DNA of 64,000 nt from Cavenderia fasciculata. Its lineage: Eukaryota; Evosea; Eumycetozoa; Acytosteliales; Cavenderiaceae. The stretch lies in contig NW_004457737.1 in NCBI RefSeq assembly GCF_000203815.1, forward strand, positions 1,178,001 through 1,242,000. Reading direction: 5' to 3'. How positions within the stretch are numbered: the first letter of the stretch is position 1; every line of letters begins with the position of its first letter. Under the pieces are notes generated by a model. The model was not told the origin of the DNA, searched no databases, and saw only the letters and a list, made by a program, of their open reading frames with translations. This document shows, one piece after another, positions 47,521 through 58,203 of this stretch. The position numbers were made by a program, and so were the translations under genes.

Positions 47521-47690
47521 ATACAACAACTGGATGATGATGATCAACAACAAAAGGAAGACAATGTTCAAGATATGAATACTCCCAACAACTCTTCGAT
47601 ATGAGTCAATGTTTATCAACATGAAGTAGATAAAGTTGAATACAGGGAATAACATGAAGATGAGGAAGAAGATGATGAATATCATCGGGT
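47521..47690 (+). pseudogene. Scar copy of the 3' part of the acidic gene
   Basis: Matches parts of 45551-45860 in the acidic gene: GTTCAAGATATGAATACT, CCAACAACTCT and GATATGAGT, then GAAGTAGATAAAGTTGAATAC and AACATGAAGATGAGGAAGAAGA. It is compressed by deletions relative to the source and has stops. It directly follows the SNM1 scar, an order that only a tandem duplication of the block between these two genes would produce. Confidence 0.8.
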
Positions 47691-47911
47691 ACTTCATTCT
47701 TCCCTGTTTATGTGTCAATGAGATTTGTTTATTGACATTATCGGTCTGTCGATTCTTTAACAAAGTGGCCGACTATGGTTTAACCCATACTTCGACTCGA
47801 TCATTAACGACTCTACCAGTCAAGACAAAGTATATAAGTTGCTGGTTGGAATACAATTAATTTCATTCCATTCCACTGTTCAACAAATAATTCAACATCA
47901 TCATCATCATC

Positions 47912-47926
47912 ATGACACTTTACGGT

Positions 47927-47967
<41 letters not shown>

Positions 47968-48237
47968 TAGATTTCCTTTGATTCAAGGAAATAGACAATC
48001 AATTTTATTAATTTAATTTATTTTTTTCTTTTCTTTTAATTACTTGATGCACACATTTATCAATATATAGAAACCTCTGTATCTATTGGTCAGATCAAGT
48101 TTTGAAGACTTTTTGATTCAAATTTAATTATTGCAACATATGATCCCGTACCAATTACATATAATAAACCAAAACCAAAACCAAAGACTACTGCAGATAT
48201 GTTTAAAGGAAATGGAAATGGTTGTAATTTAATGTAA
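47912..48237 (+). pseudogene. CaaX micro-peptide gene C, interrupted by a stop
   Basis: Same plan as its paralogues: exons 47912..47924 and 48071..48237, phase 1. Starts MTLYETSVSIGQIKF but has an in-frame TGA at codon 16 (48104-48106), after which the frame stays open to a good ending GNGNGCNLM. The 146-nt intron holds a long ATTT repeat (47930-47969). So the gene is broken by one substitution or a read error, or makes a 15-residue product; I treat it as a pseudogene. The remainder (TYDPVPITYNKPKPKPKTTADMFKGNG) resembles gene D (RYDPNANG, GDMFKGG), linking C and D. Confidence 0.7.
47930..47969 (+). repeat. (ATTT)n repeat in intron of gene C
   Basis: About ten ATTT/TTTA units in the intron. 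Shorter ATTT runs occupy the same place in the introns of A and B, so the repeat is ancestral and expanded here. Confidence 0.9.
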
Positions 48238-48695
48238 TCAATTTAAGTTTATTTCATTTCTTGACAACCAACTAACCAACCAAACCAAACCTCACAAAGT
48301 ATTCTACTCAACTGTAAAGTCAATTTTAATAAATGTATAATTGATAACTTTCTATAATACCCACATATTAATAGATTGATTGATTGATTGGTTGATTGGT
48401 TGATTGGTTGATTGATTGATTGATACAATATTAGTTTCAGAAATCTTGATAATAATCATCTGGACAACCCCACTCTGCACCTCATTCTTCCCTGTATGTT
48501 TGTGAGTGAGTGTCAATGAGTTTTGTTTATTGATATTATCGGTTGGCCATTTAATATATTTAGACAGTCTTGACAAAGGTGTAAATGTTGTTGTTTGGAT
48601 TACAAATCATTTGATTTCATTCAACTTGTTTAACAAATAAATACAATTTCATTCGAGTGCACTGCTCACCAAATTATTCAATCATCATCAACATC
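48238..48695 (+). promoter_or_regulatory. Upstream block of CaaX gene D
   Basis: A long GATT/GGTT repeat (48374-48424), then GTGTCAATGA at 48511, TTTATTGATATTATCGGTTG, and near 48568 a CTTGACAAAGGTGTAAATG word corresponding to the TATAAAT region of A and B. Confidence 0.6.
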
Positions 48696-48980
48696 ATGAC
48701 AGTTTACGGTAATTATTTACAGTTTCTTCCATACTAATCTGAGAAAATAGGATGGATGGATTGACGAAAGGACAACCAATTTTACTAAATGATTTAATTT
48801 ATTCTTCCCCATTATTAAATAGACACTACTGTATCTGTTGGCCAGATCAAGGCAACAAATCTTACAAAGCCATCAACGACAAGATACGATCCCAATGCCA
48901 ACGGTGCATTGAAAGATCTTCAAGCAAATACAGGAGATATGTTTAAAGGAGGAGATAAGACTTTTTGTAATATCTTGTAA
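48696..48980 (+). CDS. CaaX micro-peptide gene D
   Basis: Two exons, 48696..48708 and 48823..48980, phase 1; 56 residues. Starts MTVYDTTVSVGQIKATN and ends FKGGDKTFCNIL. The final Leu, instead of Met, would favour geranylgeranylation in known enzymes, so this copy may be modified differently from A and B. Middle part RYDPNANGALKDLQANTG. Frame intact. Confidence 0.75.
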
Positions 48981-49281
48981 TTGATTTCATTTCATATGTT
49001 GACAACCATCCAGCCAATCAACCATTCAACCAACCAACCAACCAACCTCACAAGTACAGTCCACTTGATTCTTTGTTTGGGTCATTAATTAAAGTCCATT
49101 TTAATAAATGACGAAATAATTGTTGATCTCTCATATAGTACATTTTAAGTATTACATATTAAATAAAATTCCACTAAATTTTACCTTTAGTTCAAAATTA
49201 TTTTATTTATTTGTAGAGTTTAATCGATTCACACAAAAGAGATAATAATCATACAAAGAGGATAATATGTTTAGATAGAAT
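48981..49281. other. Spacer between gene D and SNM1
   Basis: 301-nt spacer, AT-rich, with CCAACCAACCAACC runs after gene D, also seen after genes A and C. Its right end is the source of the SNM1 scar at 47346. No further CaaX gene recognised. Confidence 0.5.
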
Positions 49282-52198
49282 ATGAATGGTCATTCACAAC
49301 ACTCAAACAACTCCTTGAGTAAACATCGATCAAGCATCAACAACAACTCCTCTCAGAGTCAACAACAACAACGCAAAGGGGGTTTGAACAAGAGGAATCC
49401 TGTAGTCGTGTCTAGAAATGTTACCTCTCTAAAGAATGTGAGCACTCAACATACTACACTTGGATACAACCCAAAACAACTAGATGAAGATGATGATATC
49501 GATTTATTCATTGTCAGTAATCCTCCAGTAGATATGGACACGGATACGACTAGTACGACTACTACTACTACTACAACGAGTAGGAGTGCAAGTAAAAGTA
49601 ATGTTGTCACTGGTGGCGGTGGTGGTGATGATGATGATGATGATATAGGGGATTCAATTACAAATACAACTACGAATAAACAGAACCCTCGTATTCATCT
49701 TCCTCCTCTTCTTCCTCCTCCCCCAATAGATATGGATCAACTGACAACCGATACAACCACATCTACTACAACTACAACGACAACTACAACCAATAATAAT
49801 AATAATAACAATGATAGTAGAGACCATGGTGGTGGTGGTGGTGGTGATGGTATAACATTAGATTACAGTAATACTACAATCAATGATGATTTTGAATTTG
49901 ACTTTACCAACTTAAGTGATGATGAAGTAGACAATAACAACAATAATAATAATAATAATAATAACCAAATCAATTTTGATGATTATGAATTCGATGATGA
50001 TGATGATATATTTTCAACTAAACCAACTACGCCAACATCTACATCACCATCATCAAGTGGAAAAAAGACACCACAACCAAAGAAACCTGCAAGTAAAAGG
50101 GCAAGTTTACCAAAAAAGAAAGATCCACCTCCTGTTAAAATACCCCCAAGTTTTAAAGTTATTCATGGTACTAAATTCCTAGTTGATGGATTTCAATACA
50201 AGTCAAAGGAATATACCCATTATTTCTTGTATGTACTAAAAAAAAAAAGAATATATTAATATTATATTTATTATATTGTATTATATATTAATTTCTTTTT
50301 TTATTTTTTTAATTTAGAACACATTTTCATTCTGATCATTATGTTGGATTGACAAAGACATTTAGTTTTGGAAATGTTTATTGTACAGAAGAAACTGGTA
50401 AATTGGTTCATAGTAAACTTGGAGTTCAACCAAATTTTATAAAGGCAATGCCTTGGAATCGATTCATCACCATTGAAGGGGTAAGGGTGGCGATGCTAGA
50501 TGCCAATCATTGTCCGGGATCGGCAATGATATTGTTTCATGTAAATAACGAGTACAGTCTTCATACTGGTGACTTTAGGTATCACCACCGGATGAAGGAA
50601 TACCCACTCTTGAAGGATATCGCCATCTCAAGACTCTATCTAGACAATACATTTTGTGATCCAACCTATGTATTCCCACCACAACAAGAAGTGATTCAAG
50701 AGGTGGTTAAAATCATTCAAAAGGAAAACGATGGACGCACTGTATTCTTGTTTGGAACTTATACCATTGGCAAGGAACGTATCTTGATGGAGGTGTCCAA
50801 GAATCAGAGGAAAAAGATATGTGTCAGTCAGGACAAGAAACAAATCATCGCGTGTCTTGATCTCGACCAAACCATGTTTACCACCGACGAGACCATCACA
50901 CCATTCCACGCTGTACCAATGGGTACACTTCGATTCGATTCTCTCCGAGGTCGTCTAGAGGCTCTGAAACCAAGGTATGGACGTGTCGTTGCTTTTCGAC
51001 CAACTGGATGGACACAATCAAAGAAATCAATCACTCACCAGCGATATGGGGCAGTCACCCTATACAGTGTTGCCTACTCTGAGCACAGTAGTTATAATGA
51101 ACTTTTACAATGTATCGATCATTTCAGACCAACTGAAATTATTCCAACTGTTGATTGCTCAACTCCAAATCATGTTTCTGTAAGTAAAAATAGATAGATT
51201 TAATTAGAAAGATTCTTATTGTTTTTATTACTATATAGAGAATATTATCACATTTTAAACCAATTTATGAAAAGAAGAAACAAACAACCATGATGTCATT
51301 CTTTTCAACTACCAAATCATTGGCAACTAGTTTATTTGGTGGAAATGTGAATAATAATAATAATCAACAACAACAACAACAACAAGAAGATAAAATCACC
51401 AAACCATGTCAAAGTACTTTATCTCTTTTTGATGAATTATTGATGGATTCCCTTGAAGACGATATTTTTGCGTCTCCAACTCCGTCACCAACCAAAGCAA
51501 CCAAAACAACAACACCAATGAAACCATCGTCACAGTCTGCTACTACTACTACCACTACTCCATCTACACCAAAACCAATTCAATTACCTCCACCAACAAC
51601 AACCTCTACAACCTCGACAACATCTACCACCTCCACACAAAAAAAACCTTTAAATAACAAACAACAACCTTGTACCGTTCCCAAACAATCTACTCCAAAA
51701 ACAACAACAACAACAAATAACTCTATAGTTTCACAAAACACAAGCGACCAAGATGCATTTGACTTTTTTGACCCTGTTTTCCTTTCTCAGCAAAGATGGA
51801 TTGAAAGGTCAATCTTGCACCAACAACAACAACCCCAGACAAATTCATCACAATCCCAGGCATTACAAATTTTTAAACCTCCTTCTTCATCATCATCATC
51901 CCAAACAAAGACAACAAAGCAGACATTGGAATCCAAGAAAAATAAAACACCACCCCAACCATCCAAGAGCCACTCTTCAACCAAAAAGATATCTCCGGCT
52001 ACTACTACGACAAAGAAACAAAAGCTATCAAAACCAAACTCAACCTCTGTAGCTACCACCAAAGATAATAATAATAATAATAATAACAATAATAATAATA
52101 ATAATGGACAATCATTCATTACGTCATTCTTTCAAAAATGTTCCAATACTACTTCATCAACCATCCAATCCTTTTTTTCAACAACGAATAAACAATAA
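49282..52198 (+). CDS. SNM1/PSO2-type DNA crosslink repair nuclease
   Basis: Metallo-beta-lactamase/beta-CASP 5' exonuclease of the SNM1 group, which acts in interstrand crosslink repair. Three exons, 49282..50228, 50318..51179 and 51239..52198; 922 residues. The first ~290 residues are Asn/Asp/Thr-rich. The catalytic part starts at [12 protein letters not shown]. Motif II is THFHSDH (residues 317-323, across the first intron), followed by [32 protein letters not shown], and the SNM1-specific [17 protein letters not shown]. The DRMBL domain closes with [20 protein letters not shown] and IIPTVDC. The C-terminal ~300 residues are low complexity with several PIP-box-like motifs (see findings). 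It resembles SNM1A/PSO2 more than Artemis because of the THFHSDH[11 protein letters not shown] layout. Confidence 0.9.
52109..52132 (+). other. PIP-box motif near the C-terminus of SNM1
   Basis: Codons for QSFITSFF at residues 894-901, a full match to the PCNA-binding consensus Q-x-x-(I/L/M)-x-x-(F/Y)-(F/Y). A second full match, QTTMMSFF, is at residues 618-625 (51281-51304). Confidence 0.6.
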
Positions 52199-53581
52199 GC
52201 TTACTACAATGCCACCACAAATTAAGATTGGTAGGTGGTAAAAAATCTTAACACCATTGTAGCAAACCAATAACATCCAATTGTAACAATGTATCGCTTG
52301 CTTGCTATTATTATAATGATAGACCAAATTACTTTAAATTTTAGATCAAAAGTACGATTGTTTTACATGAACCCAACATGATATGATAATGATGATGATG
52401 TATTAATTAATTAATTCTATATATATATATATTAAAAGAGTGTTGTGTGGGATTGGTGGGGTATTGTATCATTATATACATATCATTATTAAGATTAAAA
52501 GACAGATAGTTTTGTTCAATTGATATATTAAATTTAATTTAATTATTCCCCATCTACAAAAATTTTCCAGTGGGAGAGCGATCAATCAACCACATATTAT
52601 TAGTACATGTGTTTCGTGAATGTTAACACCGTATGCAGTGTATATACATATATACAACAATTAATGGAATGTGATAGACGACAATCAATCTCCTCCTCTC
52701 TACTTTTTCTACTCCATTTTCTCATCATTAACATACTATACGACATGTAATAGTATAGTACCGCACTTATAAGATATAGTAGTAATTGCGACAATAACAC
52801 ATCACAATCAACAATAACAACAACAAAGAACAATATCCACATTACAACATTCGTAATCCGCAAAGCAGTTTACAAGCATGTGCATATGCACCAACATACC
52901 AACCTTTACTTGTACTTTATTACACAATACGTATTATTTTTCATTATATGATTGATACTGTCGTATTACTTGCTACAACCATCCGACACACCCACAACCC
53001 AACCACAACAACTACTACTACTACTACTACTACTACTTCTTTTATGGATGATGATGATAGTAGTAGTATAGTAGTACTACTTTAAATGGTGATTGCTCAG
53101 ACACACACATACAACTATTAAAATATGTAAAGTCTTTTAAAAGATTAAGCATGCTTATTCTATCAACTGACAGTTGACCGACCGACTGACTGGTATGTGT
53201 ATGACTATATACCTTTATATATTTGATGAAAAGGGGTGGGTTTAGTATCTCATCTATCTATCCTATCTTGGCCATCTAAATAGACATGATATTGTTAATA
53301 ACAATCATCAACAACACATGAATACTATTGGATACTATGTAAATTTACAACTTTTACTTTATAACTTTGCAAAGAATGAATAAAATCTGGATCACCACTA
53401 TCATCACCATAAACAAACGCACCTCCATGCATGGCATGCAAACCGTTGCCAATTGTTATAAATAGAGTGGAATCAAGCTTTATTCAATCATCAATCAAAT
53501 CAAGTAACATTAATTATTTCTTTGTTTGTTTCCTTTTTCTCTCTCTCATCCTTTTCTCTCTCCCTTACTCTTTTTTAAACA
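52199..53581. other. 1.4-kb AT-rich intergenic region
   Basis: Upstream region of the CBM49 gene. Holds an (ACT)n run (53010-53038), several repeats of short AT words and no plausible coding frame. The last 150 nt are CT-rich, as often found before strongly expressed genes, leading directly to the start codon. Confidence 0.5.
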
Positions 53582-54487
53582 ATGAGAATTCATTTCCTTG
53601 TACTATTACTTTTATGTATCACTACTTCAAGTTACGCTGGCTACGTTCCAAAATGTGTCAACGGCCTCAGTCAAACCATCTATGGTGATGCCCTTGGCAA
53701 GGACTGTTTCGACTGGTCCTGGGCAGCAGGCCGCAAGTGGGATGCTTGCGACCCGGTCCACAGCGGCAAGCACTCCTTCTCGTTTACTCCAACCAACTGG
53801 GACGGTCTCTACATCAATCTCGGACACCCCATCAACCCAACCCACGACTCTCACATTAGCTTCTGGGTGCACGGTGGAGGTATGGCCGGTCAAAAGATGG
53901 CTGTCCGTCTCACCAAGAACAAGGTAGCCCTCGCCAGAGAGTATCCATTGTACGGTGCCAACAGCGTCCTCGTTGGTTGCAACGACATCCGTCCCACCAA
54001 CTGGACCCAAGGTGTCATCTCACTCCACGACGTTGACCCAATCTCGTATGACGGTATCCAATTTGTTGCTCAAGGTCAAAACTGCTCCAAGCCAGTCTTT
54101 ATCGACACCGTTGAGGTTCTCCTCCGTTGCGACTCTGACCCACACGTAAAGACCCTCCCAACCTGTGCCTGTCCATCTGAATCCTGTGTCACCATTGCCG
54201 TCAAGGAAACCAACAACACCTGGACACAAGACAACTGTGAATACACCCAATACGATGTCATCCTCAAGAACGTCGCTGGAAAGGCCATCACCCGTATCGA
54301 CTTTGTTGCCGACAAGTTTGACTGCCGTTCCGATGAAGATATCTGGGGTGTCCAAAATGTTGCTCATGGTCGTTGGGGTATCCCAACCTACATGGGTGGT
54401 TTGACCAAGGGTGGCGAATACAAGTTTGGTTGTGTTGCCAAGCGTGGTACTGCTGGATTCAAGGTTGTTTATGTTGAATATTCTTAA
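53582..54487 (+). CDS. Secreted CBM49 cellulose-binding protein
   Basis: Single exon, 301 residues. Signal peptide MRIHFLVLLLLCITTSSYA. The first domain (residues ~20-190: KCVNGLSQTIYGDALGKDCF, WSWAAGRKWDACDPVHSGKHS, SFWVHGGGMAGQKMAVRLTKN, ending at EVLLRC) is a beta-sandwich-like module of unassigned family. The second, residues ~200-301, is CBM49: CVTIAVKETNNTWTQDNCEY, VILKNVAGKAITRIDFVADK, WGVQNVAHGRWGIPTYM and GLTKGGEYKFGCVA. CBM49 proteins in dictyostelids bind cellulose in stalk, spore and slime-sheath walls. Coding GC is high, with a preference for C-ending codons, which suggests strong expression. Convergent with the lysozyme gene. Confidence 0.88.
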   Translation: MRIHFLVLLLLCITTSSYAGYVPKCVNGLSQTIYGDALGKDCFDWSWAAGRKWDACDPVHSGKHSFSFTPTNWDGLYINLGHPINPTHDSHISFWVHGGGMAGQKMAVRLTKNKVALAREYPLYGANSVLVGCNDIRPTNWTQGVISLHDVDPISYDGIQFVAQGQNCSKPVFIDTVEVLLRCDSDPHVKTLPTCACPSESCVTIAVKETNNTWTQDNCEYTQYDVILKNVAGKAITRIDFVADKFDCRSDEDIWGVQNVAHGRWGIPTYMGGLTKGGEYKFGCVAKRGTAGFKVVYVEYS

Positions 54488-54850
54488 ACTGTGTAAAACA
54501 TCCCAACCCAATCTCACAATCACAATTATCATTAATGATGATAATTTTTTCCTTCTTTTAATCTTCTCCTTTTTTAATCTTTTCTTTTCCCTTCCTCTCT
54601 TCTCTCCTATCTTTTTTCAAATTACTATTGGATATATATGCTTATCAACCCAATATTTTTTCAACAAACAAACAAAAATAAATCAAATAAATTAATTGGT
54701 TTTATTCCTTTAAATAAAAAAAAAAGATCAACATGAAAGAAATACATTTACTTTTTTTTTTGATTATAATTAAATATACAAGAATACAAATTACCTAAAA
54801 TGTAATCTTTTTGTATATTTTTAGTTTTGGGATTTTTTTTATTAATTGAT

Positions 54851-55602
54851 TTAATACCAGTTTTGGTCAACACCCAAACCACAGACGGTAACGTCACCGT
54901 TGTATTGCTTGATAGCTGGAGTGTTCCATCCACCGAATGGTTGGAAATCAGAGAAAGAGGGATTGTCATCGTAGTGAGCATACCAGAGTGGGAAAGAAGC
55001 ACCACCAGCCCAGTTACCCATAATTGGGATCCATTGGGAGGCAGAGGTGTAGATACCGACCTTGGCACCAACAGCGTGGGCACCAGCGACCATAGAGTTG
55101 AAGAAAGCTTGGTTGTCAGCTTGGTTGTCGGACCAGTAGACACCTGGACCTTCAATATCGAACCAGACCATACCGTACTTGGCATTGTATGACTTGATGT
55201 AGTTGACCATAGATTCGACTTGACCAGCACCGTTACCACATGAGAAACATGGGAACATGTAAGCATCAACGTCAGCCATACCACCATCCCACTAAAAGTA
55301 AAAGTAAAAGTAAATAGTAAATATAAGGTAAAAAAACAGTGTTAGTTATCATATATGATCGATGTAGGATATATATATAGTTATTGACTACTTACAGCAT
55401 TGTACATGGAGTGTGGACAGTTGGAATCTGGTTGACCTACAGACTCCCAACAACGAATGATGGCGAAAGAATAGCCATTAGACTTGAGACATGAAAAGGA
55501 TGAGATATCAGAGCCAGAGGAGATATCAACACCCAAAGTGGCGGCGGAAAGGCCAAAAATGGCACATAATACTACAACAAATAATGCGATTTGTCTGTAC
55601 AT
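54851..55602 (-). CDS. Secreted GH25-type lysozyme
   Basis: Glycoside hydrolase of family 25 (Chalaropsis-type), which cuts bacterial cell-wall peptidoglycan; amoebae use such enzymes to digest prey. Two exons, 55602..55396 and 55291..54851, phase 0; 215 residues. Signal peptide MYRQIALFVVVLCAIFGLSA. Then TLGVDISSG, AIIRCWESVGQ, ADVDAYMFPCFSCGNGAGQ and the catalytic patch MVWFDIEGPGVYWSD, where the D and E of DIE are the family's conserved acids; SQWIPIMGNW, PLWYAHYD and AIKQYNGDV fit the barrel's later strands. Ten or more cysteines are not expected, but C residues in CFSC may form a disulphide. High codon bias again suggests strong expression. The start at 55602 gives a good signal peptide. 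Confidence 0.9.
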
Positions 55603-57299
55603 TTTTAAAAGAAATAAATATATATGATGAATATCTGTAGAGAGCACGGAACTAGGTTATAAATAATGAACGGTTACGGCGTAACTCCGAGCCTCAGCTG
55701 TTGCATCGATTTTTTGCAAAGACCGATTTTTTTTTAAAACAATTTTAAAACATTTTAATCACGACCCAAAACGCAGATTTTGTTTGCGGTGCGTTTCAAA
55801 ATACCAACTGCGGCAACCTGGTTACTTTACACGTTGTAGGAAGGAAAATTCAAAGACGCTGAATTCAGACGATTTAGATATTTTTTCGTCTTTTTTTTTA
55901 TTCACTGCTACAATGGGTTTGAGAGTGAGCCCTCTAGATTTCGTTGTTGGATAAAGGGTCGCGATGGTTAGTGGCCCAAATATCGCGCATAGAATATCTA
56001 AAGATCCTTATGGTGAGATTGTACAATCCTGGTTGTGCTCCAATACCGTTCATAGGAGTTACGAATAGGGAAATGCATTTTCAAAGGGGGTGACCATTCG
56101 TTATTCAAAAGAGATACAAAAGAGAGAGAGAATCAACTAATTATTAGTGACAGGGAGAGAGAGAATCAAGGCTGATATTTTAATTAATTTACTGTGATAT
56201 TAAAGATAAAGATGGTATGGAGGTGTCACTTCCCAAAAGCAGTGAAATCCCATCCTATTAGAGGTGGTGTTTAAACAAAAAGAAGAATATGAGAATAACG
56301 AGAAAATAGACTTTTTTAATATGATGAACACCAGGTAGGTACCGTGTTTAAACATTGTGTTGAATCACATCGCAGTATATCTTCTCCTCCATCCCATCAA
56401 TCCCATCCAACACCACGCACATGTACAATTTTTTGGTTGGATATATATAAAAGTGTTTAACGGAAGGAGATATTCCCACACCTGAAATGAGAATACAAAA
56501 AAACAATCATCAAAAGAATATCATCAATCTCTAGTACATCATCACTCATTAACATCATCTCCTCCATCACCATCATTTTAATCAAAGATAGTCTCTCACA
56601 TTTTGGAGTATTGATGAAAGAAAGATGATGTATATTTAATATACCCTCCTCCTACAGCTTACTTGGTTATCATAGAGATTATGATGATACATGCATACCC
56701 GCAATTGGCATAACAATCGTACGTATGTTGGATATCCATTAGATGGGGTTTGTTTTATTATCATTATTGTTATTATTGTTGGATGGTTGTGGATGATATG
56801 ATGGATAATTGATTGATTGCTTGCTCTGGAAGTGAAGTCATCAAAATATTAAATAATAATTTCTTTTAAATCGTCACCATAGTTGATCAATGCTTTCCCA
56901 TCAACACCACCTTCCCCACCAACAACAGTTGCATCATCAACAAGAGATAAACTAAAAATAGTAATTGTAGTAAATATCCAGCTAAAATTCTGTTGTTGTT
57001 TGTTGCTCTTCTTGGTATCAAATAATTATATAATTCCAAGTTGGTGTATGGTTATGGATTTGGTTTGACGTTGATGGTTGTTTCTAAAATTCGCATTTCT
57101 AATCATCATCATCATACATCATCATCATTAAATTAATAACAATTAAAATCTAAAAGGCATTCCTTCTTCCCAATTCTTTAACATTTCCATCAATCCATCA
57201 ATTTCTTTCGTAAATCTATTTATCTAATTATTTCCCAAATCTATTTATTTCACAAATCTATTTCCTAAATCAAAAATCATAAATAATAATAACAATAAA
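55603..57299. other. 1.7-kb intergenic region with an unexplained GC-rich stretch
   Basis: Between the lysozyme and TIG genes. The part at ~55670-56070 has noticeably higher GC than other spacers here and contains words such as GGTTACGGCGTAACTCCGAG and GGGTCGCGATGG. It does not fold into a tRNA cloverleaf I can see and shows no long frame. The rest is AT-rich with TATA-like words and short repeats, and the frame at 56883-57068 is not convincing. Confidence 0.5.
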
Positions 57300-58203
57300 A
57301 TGATTGTGTGTAATAACAATAAGATAATCATCTTTGTATGTTTACTATTTATAGTTTTTATAAATCATAGAGTTTATTCTTTGGAAAATGGTACCTAACT
57401 ATTCAAAAAAATGATCAAACTTTGTAATTACTTTTCTAATAATCTTTTCTTCTTCTTCTTCTGTCTTTTAGGAATCTCATCAATAAATAATTCGACCATT
57501 CCAACCAATAATTCAACAAAACCAAATAATACTAATACTACTACAACACCAGTTCCAACCAATAATTCAACAAATACCAATTCTACATCTCCAACACCAA
57601 CTCCAAACAAAAATTCAACAACTACTTCCAATGTAACTATTCCCCAAGAAGAAGATAAATCACCCAAAGTCTATTCAATTTCAACCACACCCCCAGAGGG
57701 AGGAGTTGTATTTATCAAAGGAAATCATCTGACTTCCAAGACTCCAATTTATATCTCTGTTGCCGGTGTAATGTGTTCAACAATTGATACTAGACGCCAA
57801 TGTGACGACTCTAATATAATTTGTATACTTGGTCCATGGAATGGAGAGACACCAACTCCTCCAGATTATCCTCTCCGAATGAACATTTTTATCAATGGTC
57901 AACAAATTCCAGGTGCTCATTATTTCCAATATGAAGGTACGTAAACATTTGTATTAAAGTGTTTGTTAGTTCCTAATCACTAATACATTTTTTTCTACAT
58001 TAGCTGTTGAAGAAGGAGGCATTTTAAGAAGTTTATCATCAAAAGACAAAATATTGATTGCAGTTTTAATACCATTGTCATTATTTATTTTGTTTGGTAT
58101 CGTTTTGATTGCCTATATTAAACGTAGAGTTGATGGTGTAAATAGAATGAGTGAAGTTAAAACTAGTCAAGTTCAATGTCAATTAACTCATGAATTGGCA
58201 TAA
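57300..58203 (+). CDS. IPT/TIG-domain transmembrane protein
   Basis: Three exons, 57300..57390, 57472..57936 and 58004..58203, both joins in phase 1; 251 residues. Signal peptide IIIFVCLLFIVFINHRVYS. Residues ~31-83 are Asn/Thr/Pro-rich with many N-x-S/T sites. One IPT/TIG-type domain follows: VYSISTTPPEGGVVFIKGNHL, then CILGPWNG and FINGQQIPGAHYFQYEG. A single membrane helix (ILIAVLIPLSLFILFGIVLI) and a short tail (KRRVDGVNRMSEVK) end it. A small relative of the tgr-like adhesion and recognition receptors; the decayed gene at 3989-6860 shares the TIG plus membrane-helix layout. Its role (adhesion or signalling) cannot be told from sequence. Confidence 0.82.

Larger units (their letters stand above)
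47184..47911 (+). other. Spacer with duplication scars and upstream block of gene C
   Basis: Holds two fossil fragments of the flanking host genes (separate entries), then the upstream block of gene C. Conserved word GTGTCAATGA at 47712, then TTATTGACATTATCGGT and near 47816 AGTCAAGACAAAGTATATAA. Confidence 0.6.

Noticed and set aside
52600-52863. Minus-strand frame with hydrophobic residues
   Set aside because: Random AT-rich composition, no motif and no usable neighbours.
53627-54532. Antisense frames across the CBM49 gene
   Set aside because: Shadows of a highly biased coding sequence; the sense frame has signal peptide and domain.
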